Virus record (IMG/VR): IMGVR_UViG_3300027851_000082
Coordinates: 1 to 32,803 of that record
Length of the DNA stretch: 32,803 nt
Direction: 5' to 3' (one strand)
DNA from: a virus
A program made the position numbers and the translations under genes. Each line of letters begins with the position of its first letter. Within the stretch, counting starts at the first letter, position 1. Shown here in pieces: positions 10,001 through 15,543 of this stretch. The notes beneath the pieces are model-generated. The model saw nothing but the letters and a program-made list of their open reading frames with translations. It had not been told where the DNA came from and made no database searches.

Positions 10001-12186
10001 TCCTGCAGGCGAGCGATTGCCACCTCTTCAAGCGCGGCGGCCAGGGTGATGGACATGTTGCTTTGCATGAGCAGTGCTTGCTCTTCATCACGCAGCGCCA
10101 ACACGCGCTGCGCCACCTGAGCCAGGCTTTGCTCGGCAGCCCTGATGGAAGCCTCACGGGCAGCGGTGGCCAACTTGTCGGCTTCAGCCAAGTCCTTGGC
10201 CGCCTTCACTGCGAACGGCTGTTGCGCCACCAGCACCCGCACTGCGGCGGCATAGCGCTCAGTGGCTGCGGTGCCCTGGTTGGTTCTGGCGAACCCAGCG
10301 TTGAGGGTGGCGATCTTTTCGGCGTAGTCGGCCGCCAAGCCGCCTTCCTTGGCCAGCAGGTCAGACACCAGGCCGCTGTACTGCTTGGCCAGGTCTACCC
10401 CGTCCTTCGTAGGCTTGGTGAACTTCTCGCGGATGCGTGCTTCGAGGTCAGGCGGGATTACACCGCCGAAGTCGGCCGCAGCTTTCTTCAGCTCAGCCTG
10501 CAGGCGCTCAGCATCGCTGGCGTACTTTTCGAGCCACGCGGCGCGGGCCGGCTGTTGGCCGATTTCCTTGGCGCGAGCCTGCTCGGCATTGAGGGCCTGA
10601 ATGCGGCCGTACAGCACGCCGTAGTCGCGCATGGTGGCCTGCAGCACGGCCTGGCGCGTGATCTCATTCATGCTGGCCGCATCGCCGCGGCGAGCGTTGA
10701 GGTCGTCAAGGCGAGATTGCAATTCAGCCAACCTCTCGACGGACGGGCCACTACCCTGCGCAACCGATGGCACCACCTGCGCGAGACGGTTGCGCTCGCG
10801 CAGCTTGGTGATCTGCTTGTCGAGGTCGGCCAGAATTTCTACGGTGGACTGAGCTACCGCGGCGGTTGCGACGACTTCTGCCGTCTTCGAGGATGAAGAC
10901 CAAGCCGCCCACGCAGTGGCCCCCAGCCCCAGCAGCGTGGTCACCAGCCCGATAGGCCCACCCAGCAGGCCCAGCGCCCGGCCGGCGATGGAGGTGGCAC
11001 CGGCCAGCGTCGTTGTGGCCCCGGCCAGTGCGCCCTGTGCCGCAGACTGCGCAGCCAGCGCAGCGGTGTGCCGCTGGGTGGCCGCGATCACGGCGTTTTG
11101 CGCCACCACGCTGGCGCCCAGGCCGGTGGTGTGCGCCAGCGTGGCGCGAGCGTCAGCCAGCACCCAACCGGTATGGATGGCGATGGCTTCGGTTTGCGCC
11201 AAAGTGGCCGCAGATTGGGCTACCGTGGTTTGCAGGGCAGCAACGCGGGCGGAGCGATCAGCCATCACGGCCATGGTGGCGCCCGCCAGGCTTTGCGCCA
11301 TGCGAGCCCCCATCACACCCACCACCGACAGGCCCGCCGTGACCAGCACGCCCATGTGCTGCGCCAGGAAGCTCACGCCTTCGGCCAAGCCGCGCGAGAG
11401 GCCGTTGGCCTGGTCAAACACGCCCACAGCCCGCAGGAGGCTGTTGTTCATCTGGGTGACCGCCTGACCCACGGTGAGGGGCAGCCTGCGAAAATCAGTG
11501 TCGACGCCGGTGGCGCTGGCTTCCAGGGCGCGCACGATTGTGTCAGCCGTGATCTTGCCGGCCGCGCCCAGCTCGCGCAGCTCACCCACGGTGCGGCCCA
11601 TGCCCTGCGCGATGGCCGCCGCCAGGGCGGGGGTTTGCTCCATCACCGAGTTCAGCTCTTCGCCCCGCAGCGTGCCGGCGGCCAGGCCTTGGCCAAACTG
11701 CATGAGCGCGGCTTGCATAGACTCAGTCTCGCCGCCCGACAAAGCCATGGCCTGGCCAATGGTGCGGGTGATCCCCACCAGGCGCTGCTCGCTGAGCCCG
11801 AGGCTCTCAGTGCTCTGGCTCAGCTTCACGTAAAGACTGCCCATACCAGACAAGCCGGTTCGGGTTTCCTGCGCCACTTGGAAGAGCTGCTGCTGCACGC
11901 GGGCGCGGGCCTGTTCCGAGCCGGTAACCAGGGCAAGGCGACCGTTGAGGTTGGCGTACTCATCAGCCAGCCGCACCACGCCGGAAATGGTTTGCGAGAT
12001 TTGCGCCACGCCAGCAATACCCACGGCGTAGTGGCCCACACGGGAAATCGCCGAGCTGAGGCGCTCAGCCGCGGCGGCAGCGCGCTGCCCCTGGCTTTCG
12101 AATGCACCCAACCGGCCGTTGGCAGCACCCATGCCCGAGACAAAGGCACCGGAATCGAGGGCCAGGCGTACCTTGATTTCATTCAT
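7024..12186 (-). CDS. H: Tail tape measure protein, 1720 aa
   Basis: This is the longest gene in the window and is rich in Ala and Gln. The N-terminal 70-260 region resembles the tape-measure N-terminal domain, with a conserved block around LRGEELNSVMEQTPALAAAI. Hydrophobic stretches occur at about 275-300, 405-435 and 935-975, as expected for a protein ejected into the host membrane. The rest is long amphipathic helix with alternating charged and Ala residues. A coiled coil near 1655-1700 (AEQARSDALRDEVRALRVVL) lies close to the C-terminus. By the usual rule of about 1.5 angstrom per residue it would set a tail of roughly 250 nm. It follows G/T and is coupled to the tail-tip genes through an ATGA overlap. 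The start at 12186 is an ATG with a weak GGGG ribosome site. Confidence 0.95.
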   Translation of the reverse strand: MNEIKVRLALDSGAFVSGMGAANGRLGAFESQGQRAAAAAERLSSAISRVGHYAVGIAGVAQISQTISGVVRLADEYANLNGRLALVTGSEQARARVQQQLFQVAQETRTGLSGMGSLYVKLSQSTESLGLSEQRLVGITRTIGQAMALSGGETESMQAALMQFGQGLAAGTLRGEELNSVMEQTPALAAAIAQGMGRTVGELRELGAAGKITADTIVRALEASATGVDTDFRRLPLTVGQAVTQMNNSLLRAVGVFDQANGLSRGLAEGVSFLAQHMGVLVTAGLSVVGVMGARMAQSLAGATMAVMADRSARVAALQTTVAQSAATLAQTEAIAIHTGWVLADARATLAHTTGLGASVVAQNAVIAATQRHTAALAAQSAAQGALAGATTTLAGATSIAGRALGLLGGPIGLVTTLLGLGATAWAAWSSSSKTAEVVATAAVAQSTVEILADLDKQITKLRERNRLAQVVPSVAQGSGPSVERLAELQSRLDDLNARRGDAASMNEITRQAVLQATMRDYGVLYGRIQALNAEQARAKEIGQQPARAAWLEKYASDAERLQAELKKAAADFGGVIPPDLEARIREKFTKPTKDGVDLAKQYSGLVSDLLAKEGGLAADYAEKIATLNAGFARTNQGTAATERYAAAVRVLVAQQPFAVKAAKDLAEADKLATAAREASIRAAEQSLAQVAQRVLALRDEEQALLMQSNMSITLAAALEEVAIARLQEARAAALSAGNTETIAAIEREIAARRELAGLTDRKDRRETEGKEKTEADRRLRDYLGKDIGTDLAAGFDRASQSLGTFVQTFGKLTDQQAVYRQAIKDAGGDSNKLAAVELRDLRARYNSYGSLAGAAKGFFKEGSKGYKTMATVEKAFRAAELATAVANAAQQMGLISATTAAKVASVGLQSSAVTGGQAVETSAVTAGEAARNAAKVPGVFMAFMSALGPWGMAAAGVAVAAVLGGAFRGGGGGGFAPTNSGTGTVLGDPTARSESISKAIDRLSDVDTMTMRYSGRMLVALQSIEANIGGLVSAIAQGRGLEGAAAGVQTGFTQSARGQMVGTAARAAAAYFTLGITEALGIGGAIGKFVGNAFGTSVAIKGQGLTGASQTMGQVMSGGFDAQYYTDVEKKKKSFWITTGTSRETLLSDADGDVDRLMTLGLSSLADAVKAASAPLGASLADVERQISGFVVNVGKIDLNVTPEERNKNLAAVFSQQGDLLAEAVLPAFKAFQKLDEGYLETVGRLAYGVESARAAMRGMGVAVTDLASVVNKQASDIGAELVRQSLVAAETTSRVVAQTVTTGGFLGMKYVTMLRYYTETTVSGIGEVMQGLQGSAEELVSAYRGLVDARTSLRLMGFNGDAVGYDLLGGSGGLEGLTDGLAAFEALVLNDSERLSVATARLGEQFGRLGLQLPATVADYAALARGIDTSSAAGRELLGQVLTLADAYSQLADAQKTIADERTGLEDQLAELMGNTTAIRSRELAKLSEGNRALQQRIWALQDEKAASEALSSAGQGVVAFINELRGVSGSRASLDRLRGTYVADLAGAQAGDTDASGRVVSSAKSLVEALKATATDPIELARQTARVASQLQALPAVAAYTTTKVAEAAKAINVSAQALAEASAAPAAQADVVAPVVSVAVAPVVAATAAAQVAAEQARSDALRDEVRALRVVLEGFRAEHLDRTAAVISNTGRVARTLENVTPDGGDAFAVRVAST

Positions 12187-12215
12187 GGGTGAGCCCCTGA
12201 GCTAAAGTTACGCAC

Positions 12216-12431
12216 ATGACCAAGCTGCTTTCTGCGTTCTTCCGCGGGTACTTCGGGGCCGCCTTCGCGGCGTTGGCCCTGGTGAGCCTGCTGTTGCCAG
12301 GCGCTTGGGTGTTCTGGGCACTGGCCGCGCTGTTGATCGCCGCCGTGCTGCCCTGGCACCGCCGCTGGCTGCGTGACCAGGCGCACCACGCACGCTGGCT
12401 GCGCGACCATGGGCTCGACGACAGCCTGTGA
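12216..12431 (+). CDS. Possible opposing two-helix membrane protein, 71 aa
   Basis: This plus-strand ORF lies in the gap between T and the tape measure. Its TGA abuts the T stop exactly (12429-12431 against 12432-12434). The product starts with a basic stretch, then two hydrophobic helices (about 13-30 and 33-46) separated by a Pro-Gly turn, then a basic tail (HRRWLRDQ). This is the pattern of a small inner-membrane protein. No good ribosome site is seen. A weak TAAAGT at 12203-12208 would give a nearly leaderless message. The minus-strand frames in this gap look like noise. It could be a moron or a chance ORF in GC-rich DNA. Confidence 0.45.
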   Translation: MTKLLSAFFRGYFGAAFAALALVSLLLPGAWVFWALAALLIAAVLPWHRRWLRDQAHHARWLRDHGLDDSL

Positions 12432-12872
12432 TCAGCGCCCGGCTGAGCGGTCCGCTCGCTCAGCCCAGACGGCGAGCACGGCCCGCTCCATGTCTTGCAC
12501 GGCCTCGAAGGCTTCGCGGCGCCGGCGGGGCGTGAAGCCAGCGCGGTCGAGCAAGGCCAGCACTGAGGCGTAGTCAAGCCCGGTAGCCACACCCGCCATG
12601 CCAGCGTGCCGCCACTGTGTTTGCAAGCGCATCCAGAACGACCACACGCGGGCGTTGACCGGCCAGAGGTACCAGGGCGTGCAGGCGGGGCGGGATTGCA
12701 GGGCGGCATCTCCACCCTCAGCGTCCACCGCCCGCAGCCCCATTTGCGCGAGGATGCGGGCCATGCGGCCGCCGTCGTCATCGCCACCAGGCTGCGCACT
12801 GGGGTCATCGGCGTTGTCGTCATCGGTGAACTGGCCTCGCGCCCACAGCCGCGCAGCCTCAGTCAGTTTCCC
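12432..12872 (-). CDS. T: T region of tail assembly chaperone GT (DUF1799-like), reached by -1 frameshift
   Basis: This frame is entered from gpG by slipping one base back at 12866-12872. After the slip the protein reads through an acidic linker (about 30 residues, with DDD and GGDDD clusters). It then enters a conserved block with Trp-rich LWPVNARVWSFWMRLQTQWR and GLDYASVLALLDRAGF, typical of DUF1799 proteins found between tail tube and tape measure. The fusion G-T would be 263 residues (12432 to 13222). An internal ATG at 12764 exists but lacks a clear ribosome site. The likely role is as the minor GT chaperone that binds tape measure and tail tube during tail assembly and is absent from the virion, as in lambda. 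Confidence 0.8.
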   Translation of the reverse strand, partial: GKLTEAARLWARGQFTDDDNADDPSAQPGGDDDGGRMARILAQMGLRAVDAEGGDAALQSRPACTPWYLWPVNARVWSFWMRLQTQWRHAGMAGVATGLDYASVLALLDRAGFTPRRRREAFEAVQDMERAVLAVWAERADRSAGR

Positions 12873-13222
12873 CGGCGGCCTGCTGCGGTATCACCTACCT
12901 GCATGGCCTGCAGGTAGGCAGCGGAGCAAGCCTCCTCCATGCCCACCAAGGTGAGCAGGCAGGCAAAGGCTTCTGGCGAGTAGCTGGCCGGCTGGTCGTC
13001 AGCATCCAACACCAGGCGCTGGCCGCGCCAGCCCTGCACGTTGTCGACCAGGAACTCGCGCATCAACACGGCGTTCTCGGGCTTGAGCGCTTCGCGGTAC
13101 TGATCCAACGGCAGGCGCTTAGCCTGCAGGGTGAAGTTGAAGTTGACGCTGGCGGAGCCGTCCTTCACGCTGCCCTTGACGGGCACGTCGATGACATCGC
13201 TGACCGTGAGTTTGAAGTTCAT
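12863..13222 (-). CDS. G: Tail assembly chaperone gpG-like, 119 aa
   Basis: This small protein directly follows the tail tube, starting at ATG 13222 after AGGGGTGA. It has a beta-rich N-terminal half (FKLTVSDVIDVPVKGSVKDG) and a helical C-terminal half (about 90-112). Its last sense codons, cgg gga aac before TGA, contain the heptamer G GGA AAC, so a fraction of ribosomes should shift into T. This arrangement and the position between tube and tape measure identify it as the major form of the lambda G/GT pair. Sequence similarity to lambda G itself is not obvious by eye. Confidence 0.8.
   Translation of the reverse strand: MNFKLTVSDVIDVPVKGSVKDGSASVNFNFTLQAKRLPLDQYREALKPENAVLMREFLVDNVQGWRGQRLVLDADDQPASYSPEAFACLLTLVGMEEACSAAYLQAMQVGDTAAGRRGN
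12866..12872 (-). other. Slippery heptamer for -1 programmed frameshift (G to GT)
   Basis: The minus-strand sequence GGGAAAC is phased G GGA AAC in the gpG frame, immediately before the TGA at 12863-12865. It fits the X XXY YYZ rule and resembles the lambda site GGGAAAG. The upstream frame's codon phase is exactly one base ahead of the T frame, so a -1 slip joins them. I did not identify a convincing downstream pseudoknot. Confidence 0.85.
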
Positions 13223-13233
13223 TGCGTCACCCC

Positions 13234-14199
13234 TTACTTCTGCACAAAGCGCCATTCGTCGTTGCCGCTGACAGGCACCAACTTGGCATCGAAGCCGATC
13301 AAGCGCACGCCGTCTTTGTCGACTTTCTTGAGGCTGGTGCGCTGCATGGCCGGGGCGTGAAAGATGAGCTGTTCACCAGCCAGAGAGCCGATGGTGAAGC
13401 CCAGGCCGGTGGTGGTGTTGGCCACCAGATCCGCCAGGGCGGTGACTTCCTGAGCGGCCGTGAGCTCCAGCTCGAAGCTGGCTTTGCTGTCGCGGTCAGT
13501 CATCTCGGCACGCTCGCTGGAGAGGGTGGAGAAGAAGCTGGTCTTGTTGCCGAAGTCGATTTCAAGGCCGGTACTGGGGAACACCGTGCCGCCCGCCAGC
13601 GCGCCGGCGGCGTAGGTGCAGCCGATAGTGATATCCACCACGTTGGACTTGTTCATGGGCTTGGGGATCTTCCACGCGGTAAGCGTGGCCGCAGGCAACA
13701 CCACGGCGGTGCCGGGGGTGTAGGCGCCGATGAAATCGAACATCCACTTGGGCGTTTCGCCCATCTTGGCGCTGAACTTGGCGCTGCCCATCGAACCAAG
13801 CAGTTTGTGCTGCACGCCGTCGTCGTTGAGGTAGTGGCTGAGGGTCTTGAGGGCGGTGGAGATGGGCGTGCTTTCCACGCGGGTAGGCGTGGTGAGCGAG
13901 GCCTCGGCCACGCCGCAGCCCAGCAGAAGGCGGCCCCATGGCGCAGAGGTGCCGGCGGTGCCGCTGCCAGCGGCCTCGACCGAGAAGCTGATCTTGCTGA
14001 AGTAGGTACCCAGAAGATCCTGGCTGGTGCCGAAGTACGGCAGCAGCAGCTTGCGCTGGGCGTAGGTGATTTCGATCGGCGTGATGTCGACGTTTTCGAC
14101 GATCAACACCGAGTCAGCGGCGGCGGTGGGCACTGCGTCGACGCCGGCGGTGGGTTCCACCTTGGACATCAGCAGCATGTTGCGGTTGTAGCGAGGCAT
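13234..14199 (-). CDS. V: Major tail tube protein, 321 aa
   Basis: This 321-residue beta-rich protein has the N-terminal region MPRYNRNMLLMSKVEPTAGV typical of tube proteins of the phage_tube_2 type. Later segments include GAYTPGTAVVLPAA (about 156-170), TGLEIDFGNKTS (about 215-225) and DSKASFELELTAAQEV (about 242-257). It starts at ATG 14199 with AGGAG seven bases upstream and lies between the terminator-like gene and G/T, which is the lambda V position. It should polymerise into the non-contractile tail tube. The length is longer than lambda V (246 residues), consistent with the tube plus an added beta domain. Confidence 0.9.
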   Translation of the reverse strand: MPRYNRNMLLMSKVEPTAGVDAVPTAAADSVLIVENVDITPIEITYAQRKLLLPYFGTSQDLLGTYFSKISFSVEAAGSGTAGTSAPWGRLLLGCGVAEASLTTPTRVESTPISTALKTLSHYLNDDGVQHKLLGSMGSAKFSAKMGETPKWMFDFIGAYTPGTAVVLPAATLTAWKIPKPMNKSNVVDITIGCTYAAGALAGGTVFPSTGLEIDFGNKTSFFSTLSSERAEMTDRDSKASFELELTAAQEVTALADLVANTTTGLGFTIGSLAGEQLIFHAPAMQRTSLKKVDKDGVRLIGFDAKLVPVSGNDEWRFVQK

Positions 14200-14205
14200 G
14201 TTGGA

Positions 14206-14373
14206 TTACTCCTGTGCAGGGGTGGTGGGTGCGGTGTCGGTGGGCACATCGAGCGAGCGCCAGGCGCCGGCGATGTCATCCCAGGTCCAATGGCCGCCGC
14301 CAGGCAGCGGCGTGTTTTCGGACGTGCGGCCGTGGTCGGGCACGGCCTGGGGGGTGTCAGGGGTCTTGGCCAT
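14206..14373 (-). CDS. Small conserved-type phage protein, 55 aa
   Basis: This 55-residue ORF begins two bases after the preceding stop and ends seven bases before the tail-tube start. Packing this tight indicates a real gene of the operon. It is Pro/Thr-rich at both ends with a central aromatic segment, GGHWTWDDIAGAWRSLDV, which looks like a short folded or binding motif. No family is recognised. A tail-assembly accessory role is suggested only by position between the terminator-like gene and the tube. Confidence 0.65.
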   Translation of the reverse strand: MAKTPDTPQAVPDHGRTSENTPLPGGGHWTWDDIAGAWRSLDVPTDTAPTTPAQE

Positions 14374-14375
14374 GG

Positions 14376-14810
14376 TCAGGTGTTGAGGTCTTGCCACGCG
14401 GTTCGGTGGCGGAAGGTGTAGAAGGCGGTGCAGGCGCCCACCCGCTCGTCGAATTCGTTCTGGTCCCAATCAAGGTGCGGCTCGGGCTCAACAGAGAAAC
14501 CAGCAGTACTCAAAGTGGCAGCGCCGACGATGCTTTGATGGCCAGCCGTGACCAGCGGGCCCACCGCTTCGTCGGGCGACATCGATGCACCGCAACGGGC
14601 GATGAACTCGACGGCGATCACCGTTTGCCAATCGATCACGCTCATCACGGTGGCCCGCGGCCGGCTGTTGACCAGGCGGACAGATACCCCGCGATCAACG
14701 CCCTCTGGCAGCGGCCGGGTGCGCTGTCGCAACACTTCGGCCGGCGCCAGAGCGGGCGCGGACTGCAGGGCAGCCACCACCAGGCCCAGAAGCTGTTGGT
14801 GCGCGAGCAT
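14376..14810 (-). CDS. Tail terminator-like protein (lambda U position), 144 aa
   Basis: The ATG at 14810 overlaps the stop of the gpFII-like gene (TGATG), which sets the start. The product begins with a helix (MLAHQQLLGLVVAALQSAP), has a central strand-rich part including RPRATVMSVIDWQTVIAVEFIA, and ends with an aromatic strand, ACTAFYTFRHRTAWQDL. This order resembles tail terminator or completion proteins that cap the tail tube. Position between the head-tail connector and tube supports it. Similarity to lambda U is structural in style rather than by residue identity, so the call rests mainly on context. Confidence 0.6.
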   Translation of the reverse strand: MLAHQQLLGLVVAALQSAPALAPAEVLRQRTRPLPEGVDRGVSVRLVNSRPRATVMSVIDWQTVIAVEFIARCGASMSPDEAVGPLVTAGHQSIVGAATLSTAGFSVEPEPHLDWDQNEFDERVGACTAFYTFRHRTAWQDLNT

Positions 14811-15142
14811 CAGGGGCGCTCCATCACCACCAGCACCTGGCCGACGATGCTGTAAGGCACCAGATCCGCCACCAGCCAAGCGGCGCCGTCGAAGGTGCAG
14901 GCGGTGCCTTGCTGCACACCGCCGACCACCTCTTGAAGATCGACCGCCAGGCAAAGCAGCGTCTTGCGACGCACGCGCACCTGTTGCCCACCCATGCCCA
15001 CTTCGGCCGGCTCATCAGCCAACAAGCCGAAGACGGACTGCCCGCCGAAATCGAGCGAGGCATTGGCAAGGCGCCGAAGCACCTGGGCGCCTGCATCGGG
15101 CATCACAGCGGCCATGGGGGCGGTGGTGATCTGCACGGCCAC
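14810..15142 (-). CDS. Head-tail connector gpFII-like
   Basis: The C-terminal part follows the pattern of lambda FII: a beta stretch with GLLADEPAEVGMGGQQVRV, then RKTLLCLAVDLQEVV, then GTACTFDGAAWLVADL near the end. FII proteins sit on gpW and form the surface that joins the tail. A GTG at 15142 just after the preceding stop is the most likely start; GTG 15136 and ATG 15115 are alternatives, and none has a strong ribosome site. It follows the decoration protein and overlaps the next ATG. Confidence 0.65.
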   Translation of the reverse strand: MAVQITTAPMAAVMPDAGAQVLRRLANASLDFGGQSVFGLLADEPAEVGMGGQQVRVRRKTLLCLAVDLQEVVGGVQQGTACTFDGAAWLVADLVPYSIVGQVLVVMERP

Positions 15143-15146
15143 GGGA

Positions 15147-15473
15147 TCAGGCGTTGATCTTGACGGGGACCGAGGTGGTGCCCGCACCAGCAGCGGCATA
15201 GGCGCGGCCGGCCAGCGTATTGCCGGCCGAGGTGAGCGTCATGCGCTTGTTGGTGTTGTCCCAATAGACCTTCTGGCCCTTGGTGATCGCGTCGGTGGAC
15301 AGCTTGGAAACGGTGAAGACGTTCTCGGTAACCACCGGGCCGGTTTCGCCAATGGCGAGGGCACGGGTGGCGATACCGATGGTGTCGGTCATGAGCACCA
15401 CATCGCCCGAGGCGACGGCAGCGGTGGCGGTGAAATCGAAGTGCTCGCCGGGGGCGACGAAGTTGCGAGGCAT
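15147..15473 (-). CDS. Capsid decoration (cement) protein, DUF2190 type
   Basis: This 108-residue protein shows the small beta-barrel pattern of DUF2190/phage_cement_2 proteins. It has the N-terminal block NFVAPGEHFDFTATAAVASGDVV, the middle block VFTVSKLSTDAITKGQKVYWD and the end LAGRAYAAAGAGTTSVPVKI. These proteins bind the outer capsid and stabilise it after expansion. It lies directly after the capsid gene, in the place of lambda D. The start at ATG 15473 has GGAG seven bases upstream. Confidence 0.88.
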   Translation of the reverse strand: MPRNFVAPGEHFDFTATAAVASGDVVLMTDTIGIATRALAIGETGPVVTENVFTVSKLSTDAITKGQKVYWDNTNKRMTLTSAGNTLAGRAYAAAGAGTTSVPVKINA

Positions 15474-15506
15474 GGTGGCTCCTATGCGAAAGAGGGAGGC
15501 GGGTCA

Positions 15507-15527
15507 GGCAGCGGCGAGGCCGCTGCC
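15507..15527 (-). other. Perfect 9-bp stem-loop between capsid and decoration genes
   Basis: GGCAGCGGC and GCCGCTGCC (nine-base arms) flank a three-base loop in the 70-base gap after the capsid stop. No T-run follows on the minus strand, so a simple intrinsic terminator is unlikely. An mRNA-stabilising or attenuating hairpin that sets capsid-to-decoration ratio is the plausible reading. Thermodynamic stability was not computed. Confidence 0.6.
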
Positions 15528-15543
15528 GATAGGTCCGGTTGAG

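Noticed and set aside
12209-12214. TACGCA as a third copy of the moron -10 before the 71-aa ORF
   Set aside because: Similar to TTACGCT of promoter A, but it is one base from the ATG, so transcription would start inside the ORF.
12179-12410. Minus-strand ORFs between T and tape measure
   Set aside because: Arg/Gln/Pro-rich, no usable ribosome site for the relevant starts, and overlap with the tape-measure start.
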